Under the pieces are notes generated by a model. The model did not search any database and had not been told where the DNA came from. It was given only the letters and a program-made list of their open reading frames with translations. The translations under genes and the position numbers were made by a program. This document shows, in pieces, positions 9,234 to 17,620 of a DNA stretch of 64,000 nucleotides; the stretch's first letter is position 1, and the number at the start of each line of letters is the position of its first letter. The stretch is from Paenibacillus sp. V4I3 (GTDB taxonomy: Bacteria; Bacillota; Bacilli; Paenibacillales; NBRC-103111): positions 4,376,501-4,440,500 of the forward strand of contig NZ_JAUSZA010000001.1 of the NCBI RefSeq assembly GCF_030817215.1, read 5' to 3'.

Positions 9234-9533
9234 ATGATCTTAGAAGTTGCCATCCTTCCTGTAATTGCAGGGAAAAATGCGGAGTTCGAAGCGGCGTTTC
9301 GCCAAGCGTCATCCATTATTTCATCGATGAAAGGATACATTTCTCATGAGCTGCAAACGTGTATCGAGGATAGCAACAAATACTTGCTGCTCGTTCACTG
9401 GGAAACTCTGGAGGATCACACCGTAGGCTTCCGTGGCTCTGATGAGTATCAAGAATGGCGAAAGCTGCTGCATCATTTCTATGACCCATTCCCGGTTGTC
9501 GAGCATTATACGCTGTCACAAAAGTATCATTAA
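9234..9533 (+). CDS. ABM-domain (antibiotic biosynthesis monooxygenase-like) protein
   Basis: A 99-residue single-domain protein with the dimeric alpha/beta-barrel ABM fold: start MILEVAILPVIAGK, central SMKGYISHELQ and LLLVHWETLEDH, and the closing FRGSDEYQEWR. Relatives are heme-degrading, quinone-oxidising or of unknown role; without the Asn/Trp/His triad clearly visible I do not call it a heme oxygenase. The start is the ATG at 9234 with GGAGG 7 bases upstream; an upstream reading from 9138 overlaps the phosphatase gene. It closes the gene run that began at 7063. Confidence 0.86.
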   Translation: MILEVAILPVIAGKNAEFEAAFRQASSIISSMKGYISHELQTCIEDSNKYLLLVHWETLEDHTVGFRGSDEYQEWRKLLHHFYDPFPVVEHYTLSQKYH

Positions 9534-9568
9534 CGGCTGTCACGGTCTAAAATGCATCAAACGAGCGT

Positions 9569-9601
9569 AGGATGGATTGATACGAACCATCAAACCATCC
9601 T
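9569..9601 (+). other. Imperfect 33-base hairpin upstream of spoVK
   Basis: AGGATGG-A-TTGAT, loop ACGAACC, ATCAA-A-CCATCCT: two perfect stems separated by one symmetric A/A mismatch. No T-run follows, and the spoVK ribosome binding site begins 7 bases later, so it could be an operator or an RNA element and not a terminator. Confidence 0.5.
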
Positions 9602-9619
9602 GTAAACGAGGTGATCCTC

Positions 9620-10597
9620 ATGAGTGGTCGAAGCTTGCCATCCAGACAGATCAACATCGTCTTACGGCAGCCAGAGCCTGGCATGCATAGGCGAGCCGTT
9701 GATGGAGTAGGCAGCCAGACTCACGCTTCGCCGCTAGCCGATGCCGAGCCGCAGCTCACAGGAAAGAAGACGCCTCTCGAGGGTCCGCTTTCGGATGTTT
9801 TCAAAGAGCTGAATCAACTGATTGGCCTTGATAATGTCAAAGAGCTGGTGCATGAAATTTATGCGCTTTTACAAATTTCGCAATTTCGCGCAGAAGCCGG
9901 CCTTCTCAGCAATGCGCACGTGTACCATATGATTTTCAAAGGAAGCCCCGGAACGGGTAAAACGACTGTGGCTAGACTGATGGGCCGCATGTTTCATGCC
10001 ATGGGTGTTCTTAGTAAGGGTCATTTTATTGAGGTGGAGCGTGCAGATCTGGTAGGAGAATACATTGGACATACAGCTCTTAAGACTCGCGAGTTGATGA
10101 AAAAGGCGATGGGCGGCATCCTTTTTATCGATGAAGCCTACAGTCTTGCACGTGGAGGAGATAAGGATTTTGGCAAGGAATCCATTGATGCACTGGTCAA
10201 AGGTATGGAGGACAAGAAGAATGAGTTCATCCTTATTCTAGCAGGGTATAGCGACGAAATGGAGCAATTTTTGGCTACGAATCCGGGACTTCCTTCAAGA
10301 TTTCCCATTCAAATTGATTTCGAGGACTATCCGATTGAACAATTGATTCAGATTACTGAGCTTATGGCTAAGGACAGAGAGTATATTCTTCTTCCTCAAA
10401 CCATAGTGAAGCTAAAACAGCATTTAACTGATGAGAAAGCCGCCACATGGCGTGCATTTAGTAATGCTAGGTATGTTCGAAACATTCTGGAGAAAGCGAT
10501 GCGGCATCAAGCGGTAAGGCTGCTCAGTCAATATGTAAACGCACCTTCCAAATTAGAATTGATGTCAATAAGACCGGAAGATATGAAATTTAAATGA
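9620..10597 (+). CDS. spoVK: Stage V sporulation protein K, AAA+ ATPase
   Basis: A 325-residue CbbX/SpoVK-type AAA+ ATPase. After a variable N-terminus (about 1-60) the AAA domain shows Walker A GSPGTGKTT, Walker B ILFIDEAYSL, the sensor-1 stretch ILAGYSDEM and the arginine-finger region PGLPSRFP. In Bacillus it is needed for a late step of spore maturation; how it acts is not known. The ATG at 9620 is preferred over the GTG at 9611, which overlaps the ribosome binding site GAGGTGAT. In B. subtilis spoVK lies just upstream of hflX (ynbA); here the efeUOB operon separates them. A perfect terminator follows. Confidence 0.93.
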   Translation: MSGRSLPSRQINIVLRQPEPGMHRRAVDGVGSQTHASPLADAEPQLTGKKTPLEGPLSDVFKELNQLIGLDNVKELVHEIYALLQISQFRAEAGLLSNAHVYHMIFKGSPGTGKTTVARLMGRMFHAMGVLSKGHFIEVERADLVGEYIGHTALKTRELMKKAMGGILFIDEAYSLARGGDKDFGKESIDALVKGMEDKKNEFILILAGYSDEMEQFLATNPGLPSRFPIQIDFEDYPIEQLIQITELMAKDREYILLPQTIVKLKQHLTDEKAATWRAFSNARYVRNILEKAMRHQAVRLLSQYVNAPSKLELMSIRPEDMKFK

Positions 10598-10606
10598 AAT
10601 TTATAA

Positions 10607-10643
10607 AGCTATTTAACTTATTTAAGTTAAATGGCTTTTTTTT
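10607..10643 (+). terminator. Rho-independent terminator of spoVK
   Basis: Thirteen-base stem AGCTATTTAACTT with AAGTTAAATGGCT (one G-U pair), loop ATTT, followed by a run of seven T after the closing T. It isolates the iron operon from spoVK. Confidence 0.92.
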
Positions 10644-10657
10644 CTTGGATAAAACGA

Positions 10658-10685
10658 TTGACAGATTGGTTGAACGGAGTAGAAT
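10658..10685 (+). promoter_or_regulatory. SigA-type promoter of efeUOB
   Basis: TTGACA (10658-10663), 16-base spacer, TAGAAT (10680-10685). The expected start near 10692 lies about 15 bases upstream of the Fur box, so bound Fur would block initiation or early elongation. Confidence 0.8.
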
Positions 10686-10706
10686 AGACAGAGTGATTAA
10701 TTTCAA

Positions 10707-10721
10707 TGATAATGATTATCA
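10707..10721. promoter_or_regulatory. Fur box (7-1-7) of the efe operon
   Basis: TGATAATGATTATCA is an exact match to the Bacillus 7-1-7 Fur consensus (TGATAATNATTATCA). It lies just downstream of the promoter, so the operon should be repressed by Fur when iron is plentiful. Confidence 0.93.
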
Positions 10722-10773
10722 ATATTAACGAGATGGAAGTTAAGTTTTATTTTCCGATAGGGAGTTGTGATTC

Positions 10774-12258
10774 ATGCGTAAAGTCATCTTAGTGAGTTGG
10801 ATAGCGCTGCTAATGCTGCTATCTATTCCTTTAACAGTAAGTGCTAAGGCAGAGGATGATCTGGCCAAGGCTGATGAAGGAATTGTCCGCGCCATTCAAG
10901 CTGCAGAAAGCGGCAAGATGGAGGAAGCTACCCAATTATTCGAATCGTTTCAAATTAACTGGTTGTCCTATGAAGATGGGATTAAGGAGCGCTCGCTGGC
11001 AGCCTATCAGAAGATTGAGCAAGCAATGGGTGAAGTTTCCTTCCAAACACTCAAACAGCCAATCGATTCTCAGAAGTTGGTTGCGGGTTTAAATGATCTT
11101 CATCATTTAAACAAGAGTTTCATTGATGGCAATCTGGATGCTTTCGGTAAAGTGGCTCAGAGTAGTGGGGATATAACTGTGGGTTCATTGGTGGCTTTGC
11201 TGGAGAAAGCGGCGGACCAAATGAAGCAGAATGATATCGAAGGTGCATCCGCAAGTATCCAAAAGCTTCGAAATTCCTGGTTGCAAATCGAAGGTATTGT
11301 GCTTACACAATCCTCATCTGTCTACACTTCGATGGAAAGAGACATGGTTACTGCTTACGCGCAGCTGTCTGCTGTACCTGTTCAAGCTGGTGAGGCTTCC
11401 GCAACAATTGCGCGAATGCACGCTGATTTGCAGCCATTAGCGGCCAAAACAAGCTACACCATGCTGGATGCGACGACTATTTTGCTCCGCGAAGGTCTGG
11501 AAGCTTTGTTAGTTGTGATTGCCTTACTTGGTTTCCTGAATAAATCGGGTCATGGTGATAAGAAACAATGGATTTGGTATGGCGTACTCGGAGGCTTGCT
11601 CGTTAGTATGGCGCTTGGTATTGTCGTTCAACAGTTGTTTTCCGCAAGTGCATTTGGGAACAACAATTTCTTAATTGCTGGATGTACGGGGATTTTCGCC
11701 GCTGTCATGCTGCTGTATATGAGCTACTGGCTGCACAGCAAATCTAGTGTCTCTAATTGGCAAAAGTACATACGGGATCAAAGTGTAAAAGCTTTGGCTA
11801 CCGGAAGTCTAGTTTCTCTCAGTTTGCTTGCTTTTCTTGCTGTTTTCCGTGAAGGCACAGAAACGGTCCTCTTCATGATCGGTATGGCGTCTTCGATTTC
11901 CTTAAGCTCTCTTGTTGGAGGCATTGGGATTGGTGTTGTCATCCTGCTAATAGTAGCTTTCTTAATATTAAAAATTGGCCTGCGCATTCCAATGCGTCCA
12001 TTCTTTCTAGTTTCAAGCTTCTTCGTATTTTATCTTTGCTTTAAATTTGCGGGGATGGGTGTACACGGGCTTCAATTGGCAGGCTATTTACCTGCAACGA
12101 CAGCTTCTTGGTTGCCAAGCTGGGACTTTATCGCGCTGTATCCAACGTTAGAGAGTGCTATACCGCAATTTATTCTCCTGATATCCGCGTTGTTCGCAGT
12201 CATCTGGGACCGTCGTAAAACGATTCAAATGAGAAATATGGCATTATCTAAATCATAA
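10774..12258 (+). CDS. efeU: Ferrous/ferric iron permease EfeU (FTR1 family)
   Basis: A 494-residue permease that moves iron through the membrane in the acid-induced Efe system. A signal peptide and an extracytoplasmic helical domain (about 25-225) precede a seven-helix FTR1 domain (about 228-485). Both iron-coordinating RExxE motifs are intact: R239-EGLE and R359-EGTE. The long N-terminal domain is typical of the Bacillus YwbL form, which differs from E. coli EfeU. GGGAG precedes the ATG. It is first in efeU-efeO-efeB, behind a SigA promoter and a consensus Fur box. Confidence 0.95.
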   Translation: MRKVILVSWIALLMLLSIPLTVSAKAEDDLAKADEGIVRAIQAAESGKMEEATQLFESFQINWLSYEDGIKERSLAAYQKIEQAMGEVSFQTLKQPIDSQKLVAGLNDLHHLNKSFIDGNLDAFGKVAQSSGDITVGSLVALLEKAADQMKQNDIEGASASIQKLRNSWLQIEGIVLTQSSSVYTSMERDMVTAYAQLSAVPVQAGEASATIARMHADLQPLAAKTSYTMLDATTILLREGLEALLVVIALLGFLNKSGHGDKKQWIWYGVLGGLLVSMALGIVVQQLFSASAFGNNNFLIAGCTGIFAAVMLLYMSYWLHSKSSVSNWQKYIRDQSVKALATGSLVSLSLLAFLAVFREGTETVLFMIGMASSISLSSLVGGIGIGVVILLIVAFLILKIGLRIPMRPFFLVSSFFVFYLCFKFAGMGVHGLQLAGYLPATTASWLPSWDFIALYPTLESAIPQFILLISALFAVIWDRRKTIQMRNMALSKS

Positions 12259-12285
12259 ATTAGAGAAAAGTGGAGGAACTACCCC

Positions 12286-13452
12286 ATGAACAAACGTCAA
12301 CAACTTATCATTTTAGCAGCTGCAACAACACTTGTACTCTCAGGCTGCGGTAAAACAGAAACAACGGAAGTGACCAAAGTACCAGTCAAAGAAGGCTCAG
12401 CAGCGCTTCTTACAAGTCTTGATCAGTTGAAGGGTCAACTGGACACAAGTAAGGTTAAAGATCCGAAGAAGCAATCCACCCTACTTGAGAATCAGTGGGC
12501 TAGCTTCGAAGATGAAGTAAAACCGAAATTTCCAGAGCTGTATTTTAAAGTAGAGAAATTTCTCACTCCATTAGAAGCAGGATTGAAACAAGACAAGCTG
12601 GATTATGCGACATTAACTGCACTAAATAATAATTTGAAAGCAGCAATAACGGAGCTCAGCGCCTCACTCGATGATAATAAAGGTGCAGTTAATAAAGATG
12701 TCATCGCCGCATCCAAAGAGCTGCAAGAGGCTGCTAAAGCATATAATAAATATGTTCAGGAACAAGGGAAACAATTAGTCGCTGGACTCGAACAGCTGGA
12801 TGCTGCTGTGAAGAGCGGCGATCTGAAAAAGGCACAAGAATCCTATGGACAATCACGGATGCCTTATGAGAGAATTGAGCCTATTATTGAGACTTTTAGC
12901 GAACTAGATGGTGTAATGGATGCTCGTGTGGATGATTTTAAGAATGAAAAGGATCCTGATTTCACTGGGTATCATCGTATAGAGTATTTGTTGTTTGTTA
13001 AAAAGAATGTGAAGGAAGCTGAAGCTTTTTCCTCACGTTTACTAGAAGACGGCAAGAAGATACAGCAAGCAATCGCGGCAACTACCATTGAACCTTCTGA
13101 TTTTATCGCGGGTGTCGGCGAATTGATGGAAGAAGCACAAGCCACCAAAATTACAGGCGAAGAAGAACGCTGGAGTGGAGCTACTATACCTGTTATCCGA
13201 GCTAATGTGGAAGGCGCGCAAGCCATCTATGATCTAATAAAAGTTGAGCTGAAGAAGAAAGACGCCGTGCTAGATGAGAAAATCAGCAAAAGCTTAGCCA
13301 CGGTTATCGAAACCATGAACACACTTTCACCTGTTGGTGCTACCTGGAACGATTTCGGCAAAATGGAACAAGCCAAACAAATTGATTTGAAAAATAAACT
13401 GGAAGCACTTGCTGAGCCGTTAGTGAAAATGCCAGGAACGTTAAGTAAATAA
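12286..13452 (+). CDS. efeO: Iron-binding lipoprotein EfeO/EfeM (M75, imelysin-like)
   Basis: A 388-residue lipoprotein with lipobox LSGC (Cys21) and an all-helical M75 imelysin-like domain. The family's HxxE metal motif is present in GYHRIEYLLF. It is the extracellular partner of EfeU, thought to bind ferric iron and pass it with EfeB to the permease. There is no N-terminal cupredoxin domain, as is usual in Gram-positive versions. It begins 27 bases after the efeU stop with GTGGAGGAAC before the ATG, and 24 bases separate it from efeB, so it is clearly part of the operon. Confidence 0.93.
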   Translation: MNKRQQLIILAAATTLVLSGCGKTETTEVTKVPVKEGSAALLTSLDQLKGQLDTSKVKDPKKQSTLLENQWASFEDEVKPKFPELYFKVEKFLTPLEAGLKQDKLDYATLTALNNNLKAAITELSASLDDNKGAVNKDVIAASKELQEAAKAYNKYVQEQGKQLVAGLEQLDAAVKSGDLKKAQESYGQSRMPYERIEPIIETFSELDGVMDARVDDFKNEKDPDFTGYHRIEYLLFVKKNVKEAEAFSSRLLEDGKKIQQAIAATTIEPSDFIAGVGELMEEAQATKITGEEERWSGATIPVIRANVEGAQAIYDLIKVELKKKDAVLDEKISKSLATVIETMNTLSPVGATWNDFGKMEQAKQIDLKNKLEALAEPLVKMPGTLSK

Positions 13453-13476
13453 GGGAATGGAAAGGAGAACAACGGT

Positions 13477-14754
13477 ATGGGGGATAAAATGAATCGCCGC
13501 GCTTTCTTAGGAATGACTGCGGCAGGTGCTGCAGGCGTTGTCATTGGGGATCTGCTTGGGAAGGCACAGAAAGTGATACCTACAGCTTCGAATAAACAAC
13601 TAGGTACTGCAACCGCAAGCGCAGCGGATGAAACCATCTCATTTTATGGTGCTCATCAAACCGGTGTTGTGACTCCGGCCCAGAACTTTGCGAATGTAGC
13701 TGCATTTGATGTGACCACGCAGGATGTGAAGGAGCTAAAGGAGCTTTTGCAGCTATGGACCGAAATGGCAGCGACTCTCATGGAAGGCAAGCCTCTTGCG
13801 GCTGAGCCTCAGGAGGGTAAATTCCCACCGTTGGATACAGGGGAGCAAATGGGCCTCGATACGGGTAAATTAACGATTACCTTCGCTGTTGGTGCGTCTT
13901 TGTTTGAAAAAGATGGTGTCGATCGATTCGGACTTCGTTCTCGTAAACCTGCTGGTCTCACGGAAATGCCTATCTTCCATAAAGATTCGCTCCAGGATCA
14001 ATTAACACATGGAGATATTGTCATTCAGGCTTGTGCAGATGATCCGATCGTTTGTTTCCATGCGATTCGCAACTTTTCCAAAGCTGCTCGTGGCGTCGCT
14101 CATTTGCGCTGGCAGCAGACCGGACAGTTGGGCATAAAGTCCCAAGGGACGAAGCGGAACTTGTTCGGCTTCAAGGACGGTACGGCTAATCCAGACTTGC
14201 AAGATGAACAATTTATGAAGAATAATGTTTGGGTCGAGGCGGGAGACGGTGCATCTTGGTTTGCTGGAGGCACCTACATGGTTGTACGCCGTATTCATAT
14301 GCGGATTGAAACATGGGATCAACAACCATTTTCGGACCAAGAAGAGATTATTGGACGTCAGAAGGTTTCCGGAGCACCGATGGATGGACATGCAGAATTC
14401 GACAAGCCTAATTTCGCTGACGATAGCAAAGGGGAGGTTACAGCACTCGATTCTCATATCCGCCTTTCAAATCCACGCACGGGAGAGAATTCAGAGCGTG
14501 AACGCATTTTGCGCCGCGGGTATAATTTCATGGATAACCTCGATAACGTTGGCCGAATCAATGCTGGTCTGTTATTCGTTTGTTTCAATCGGAATATCCA
14601 AACGCAGTTTGAATCCATTCAGAAAAGATTGACGAATCCGAAACTTCCTGACAAAATGCTTTCCTATACGGACACAACGGGTGGCGGCTATTTCGCTGTG
14701 CTGCCGGGTGTTCCATCTAAGGGTTCATATTTAGGACAAAGTTTATTTACTTAA
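13477..14754 (+). CDS. efeB: Dye-decolourising heme peroxidase EfeB, Tat-exported
   Basis: A 425-residue DyP-type peroxidase. A twin-arginine signal (NRRAFLG at about residues 6-12, then an Ala/Gly-rich hydrophobic stretch) shows export as a folded, heme-loaded protein. The GxxDG motif is present in GFKDGTANP, and the proximal-heme His lies in DSHIRLSNP. In the Efe system EfeB is proposed to oxidise Fe(II) or to handle heme iron with peroxide. ATG 13477 has AAAGGAG upstream; the Met at codon 5 is a possible alternative. It is the last gene of the Fur-regulated operon and is followed by a good terminator. Confidence 0.95.
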   Translation: MGDKMNRRAFLGMTAAGAAGVVIGDLLGKAQKVIPTASNKQLGTATASAADETISFYGAHQTGVVTPAQNFANVAAFDVTTQDVKELKELLQLWTEMAATLMEGKPLAAEPQEGKFPPLDTGEQMGLDTGKLTITFAVGASLFEKDGVDRFGLRSRKPAGLTEMPIFHKDSLQDQLTHGDIVIQACADDPIVCFHAIRNFSKAARGVAHLRWQQTGQLGIKSQGTKRNLFGFKDGTANPDLQDEQFMKNNVWVEAGDGASWFAGGTYMVVRRIHMRIETWDQQPFSDQEEIIGRQKVSGAPMDGHAEFDKPNFADDSKGEVTALDSHIRLSNPRTGENSERERILRRGYNFMDNLDNVGRINAGLLFVCFNRNIQTQFESIQKRLTNPKLPDKMLSYTDTTGGGYFAVLPGVPSKGSYLGQSLFT

Positions 14755-14768
14755 AATAGGTGGAAAGC

Positions 14769-14800
14769 TACCGAGAGGCCTATGGTCTTTCGGTATTTTT
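14769..14800 (+). terminator. Rho-independent terminator of efeUOB
   Basis: Twelve-base stem TACCGAGAGGCC with GGTCTTTCGGTA (two G-U pairs), loop TAT, then TTTTT. Confidence 0.9.
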
Positions 14801-14850
14801 GTGTCTTCAGATGGGAACACCGTTATAATCGAATTTTCCGTTCCTGCAAA

Positions 14851-14879
14851 TTGACTTTCCCAAGCATTTCCTACACAAT
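14851..14879 (+). promoter_or_regulatory. Possible SigA promoter of hflX
   Basis: TTGACT (14851-14856), 17-base spacer, CACAAT (14874-14879). The -35 is good and the -10 moderate; it sits about 70 bases upstream of the hflX ATG. Confidence 0.5.
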
Positions 14880-14946
14880 GATGAAGGAATACGCCCACAT
14901 GGGGGCTATTTCGATCGTTTGAATGCAGCGTAAAGGAGACAAACTT

Positions 14947-16272
14947 ATGAAAACTACTTCACATATGGTTGAGAAAGAAATCGATGACCGCGCGGTGCTT
15001 GTTAGTCTAGTCACTCAGAAACAGAAGAAAAATGAATTATTAGCAGAATACTCGCTGCAAGAGCTGGTTAAGTTAGCAGAAACAGCAGGTGTGCTTGTTT
15101 TGGAGACGATGACACAGAACAAAGAAACGAAGGATTCCAAATGGTTTATTGGTAAAGGGAAAGTTGAAGAGCTAAAGTTGCGTTTAGAAGAGCTTGGCGG
15201 GAATACGGCTATCTTCGATCAAGAGCTATCGGGTGCTCAAGTCCGTAACTTAGAGGCTGCCTTAGATGTGAAAATCATCGACCGGACGCAGTTGATTCTG
15301 GATATTTTTGCCCAGCGTGCCAAAACACGTGAAGGTATTATTCAGGTTGAGCTGGCGCAGCTTAGCTACCTGCTACCAAGGTTATCCGGACAAGGTAAGA
15401 ACTTGTCACGTCTTGGTGGCGGTATCGGGACGAGAGGTCCCGGGGAATCGAAGCTGGAGACAGATCGTCGGCACATTCGCGGCCGTATTGACGAGCTGAA
15501 GGCGCAGCTGGAAGAGGTCGTCCGTCATCGGACTTTGCATCGTGAACGCCGTAAGAAGACCGGTGTGTTTCAAGTTGCCCTTGTTGGTTACACGAATGCA
15601 GGGAAATCAACTTTACTGAAACAATTGACTCAAGCTGACGTCTATATTGAGAATCAGTTGTTTGCAACGCTGGATCCGACTTCGCGGACGATGGAATTGC
15701 CAAGCGGTAAAGAGATTGTTCTCACCGACACCGTAGGCTTCATTCAGAACCTGCCGCATGATCTTGTTGCCTCGTTCCGTGCTACGCTGGAAGAGGCCAA
15801 CGAGGCCGATTTGATCCTTCATGTCGTCGATAGTTCAACGGAAATGAGAAATGAGCAAATGCGCGTTGTCGCTGAAGTTTTAGAAGAGTTGGGTGCACAT
15901 CAAAAAGAACAGCTAACCATTTACAATAAAATTGATCTTTGCACGCAAAAAGATGTGGAAATGCTTTCGACCGAAGGTGAATTTTTGAAAATCAGTGCGT
16001 ATAACCCTGATGATCTGGAACGCCTGCGAGTCGCCATCCAAGAGAAGCTGATGGGTGAGAGTAAAGAGTTCCGCATTCCGGCTGACAAGGGAGACATCAT
16101 TTCCCTTATGTACCGAATTGGCGATGTCTTGGAGACGGATGTGGACGGGGAAGATATGCTGTTCAAGGTCCGTGTGAACAAGGATGATTATGTCAAATTG
16201 GCCTATCAATTAGTGGCTTATGATCAACATGCTCAGCAAGAGGCTCAAGATGGTGAGGGAGAGATTTACTAA
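14947..16272 (+). CDS. hflX: Ribosome-associated GTPase HflX
   Basis: A 441-residue GTPase that binds the 50S subunit and splits stalled or heat-damaged 70S ribosomes. The N-terminal HflX domain (about 20-190) contains GIGTRGPGESKLETDRR, followed by a coiled segment and the G domain with P-loop GYTNAGKST, the DTVGFI switch II motif and NKID for guanine recognition. The start is the ATG at 14947 with AAAGGAGA upstream; an ATG at 14923 precedes that ribosome binding site. It corresponds to B. subtilis ynbA and is immediately followed by ynbB (2 bases after its stop), conserving the spoVK-ynbA-ynbB-glnR order except for the inserted iron operon. Confidence 0.94.
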   Translation: MKTTSHMVEKEIDDRAVLVSLVTQKQKKNELLAEYSLQELVKLAETAGVLVLETMTQNKETKDSKWFIGKGKVEELKLRLEELGGNTAIFDQELSGAQVRNLEAALDVKIIDRTQLILDIFAQRAKTREGIIQVELAQLSYLLPRLSGQGKNLSRLGGGIGTRGPGESKLETDRRHIRGRIDELKAQLEEVVRHRTLHRERRKKTGVFQVALVGYTNAGKSTLLKQLTQADVYIENQLFATLDPTSRTMELPSGKEIVLTDTVGFIQNLPHDLVASFRATLEEANEADLILHVVDSSTEMRNEQMRVVAEVLEELGAHQKEQLTIYNKIDLCTQKDVEMLSTEGEFLKISAYNPDDLERLRVAIQEKLMGESKEFRIPADKGDIISLMYRIGDVLETDVDGEDMLFKVRVNKDDYVKLAYQLVAYDQHAQQEAQDGEGEIY

Positions 16273-16274
16273 TT

Positions 16275-17525
16275 ATGCAATTCGGGGATAAAGTTATGGC
16301 ATTAATGGAGAGCGCAGAACGCCAGATAGAGAGCGCTTTTCGCCAGATAGAGAAAACGATTGACCTTAATCAATGGAAAGTGATTAGCGCTTTCCAAAAA
16401 CATAAGGTAAGTGATTACCACTTTGCTTCTTCGACAGGCTATGGCTACAATGATCGCGGCAGAGAGGTGCTCGATCTTGTCTATGCGGATGCGATGGGGG
16501 CAGAAGCAGCACTCGTACGCCCTCACTTTGTCTCAGGTACGCATACGATCGGCACAGCTTTGTTCGGTGTTCTGCGACCAGGCGAACATCTACTTTACAT
16601 AACGGGTAAGCCTTATGATACGTTGCATAAGGTCATTGGAAAGCCTAGCGACGGTATGGGATCGCTGCAGGACTTTGGCATCGCGTACAGCGAGGTTGCG
16701 CTGACTGAGGAAGGCGCGCCAGACTGGTCGGCCATCGCGGCTGCCATTCAGCCGAACACGAAGGTGATCGGCATACAGCGTTCGCGCGGCTACTCGTGGC
16801 GGCCTTCGTTTACGGTGGAGCAAATAGGTGAAATGGTCCGATTCGTCAAGGAAGTAAACCCGGCCCTGATCGTCTTCGTCGATAATTGCTACGGCGAGTT
16901 CACCGAGCTGCAGGAGCCGACGCAGGTTGGCGTCGATCTCATGGCCGGCTCGCTTATCAAGAACCCCGGCGGCGGTATCGCCCCATCCGGAGGCTATATT
17001 GCCGGGCGGCGCGACCTTGTGGAGCTCGCCGCTTACAGACTGACCGCCCCCGGTATTGGGGGCGAGGTCGGTGCTATGCTCGGCGCCACGCGAGCGATGT
17101 TTCAAGGGCTTTTCCTTGCCCCTCACTTGGTGGGGCAAGCCGTCAAGGGCTCGGTCTTCGCCGCCGCGGTGTTCGAAGAGCTGGGCTTCGAGAGCCATCC
17201 GCGTTGGCAGACGCCGCGAACGGATCTGATCCAAGCGATCCGCTTCACGTCGGTGGATCACTTGATCACGTTCGTGCAGGGCATCCAGAAGGCGGCTGCC
17301 GTGGATTCGCACGTTGTGCCGGAGCCGTGGGATATGCCCGGCTATGAGCATCCCGTCATTATGGCGGCCGGGACGTTCATCCAAGGCGGCAGTCTGGAGC
17401 TGTCCGCGGATGCGCCGATACGTGAGCCTTATATCGCTTATTTGCAGGGCGGGCTTACCTACTCACACTGTAAGTTAGGGGTACTAACAGCAATCCAGCA
17501 TATGGAAGACAAGGGATTGTTATGA
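16275..17525 (+). CDS. ynbB: YnbB-like PLP enzyme (methionine gamma-lyase/aluminium-resistance family)
   Basis: A 416-residue fold-type-I pyridoxal-phosphate protein. The cofactor Lys is K229 in GSLIKNPGGG, followed by the glycine-rich IAPSGGYIAGR. The family is annotated as aluminium-resistance or methionine gamma-lyase-like, but its physiological reaction in Bacillales is not established. It starts 2 bases after hflX and lies upstream of glnR as in B. subtilis. The DNA is odd: the first 400 bases are near the local G+C, while about 16690-17450 is much richer (line 17041-17100 has 42 G/C of 60, against 26 of 60 for 16321-16380), then the last 80 bases return to normal. Confidence 0.9.
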   Translation: MQFGDKVMALMESAERQIESAFRQIEKTIDLNQWKVISAFQKHKVSDYHFASSTGYGYNDRGREVLDLVYADAMGAEAALVRPHFVSGTHTIGTALFGVLRPGEHLLYITGKPYDTLHKVIGKPSDGMGSLQDFGIAYSEVALTEEGAPDWSAIAAAIQPNTKVIGIQRSRGYSWRPSFTVEQIGEMVRFVKEVNPALIVFVDNCYGEFTELQEPTQVGVDLMAGSLIKNPGGGIAPSGGYIAGRRDLVELAAYRLTAPGIGGEVGAMLGATRAMFQGLFLAPHLVGQAVKGSVFAAAVFEELGFESHPRWQTPRTDLIQAIRFTSVDHLITFVQGIQKAAAVDSHVVPEPWDMPGYEHPVIMAAGTFIQGGSLELSADAPIREPYIAYLQGGLTYSHCKLGVLTAIQHMEDKGLL

Positions 17526-17535
17526 AAAATAAGAC

Positions 17536-17552
17536 TGTGAACAAACCTGACA
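17536..17552. promoter_or_regulatory. GlnR/TnrA operator upstream of glnRA
   Basis: TGTGA-N7-TGACA fits the GlnR/TnrA consensus TGTNAN7TNACA exactly. It ends 4 bases before the -35 hexamer of the glnR promoter, as expected for autorepression of glnRA under nitrogen excess. A second, weaker half site (TTACA at 17571) lies inside the promoter. Confidence 0.9.
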
Positions 17553-17556
17553 CTCC

Positions 17557-17585
17557 TTGACACATTCTTGTTACAAAGGTACAAT
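17557..17585 (+). promoter_or_regulatory. SigA promoter of glnRA
   Basis: TTGACA (17557-17562), 17-base spacer, TACAAT (17580-17585), with the GlnR box directly upstream. Confidence 0.88.
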
Positions 17586-17620
17586 AAGATTGAGGTATTT
17601 ACTGACCAGGAGTGATTAGC

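Noticed and set aside
16590-17384. 264-codon open frame on the minus strand inside ynbB
   Set aside because: It lies in a GC-rich tract that removes stop codons from other frames; no ribosome binding site or recognisable domain, while the plus-strand PLP enzyme is certain.
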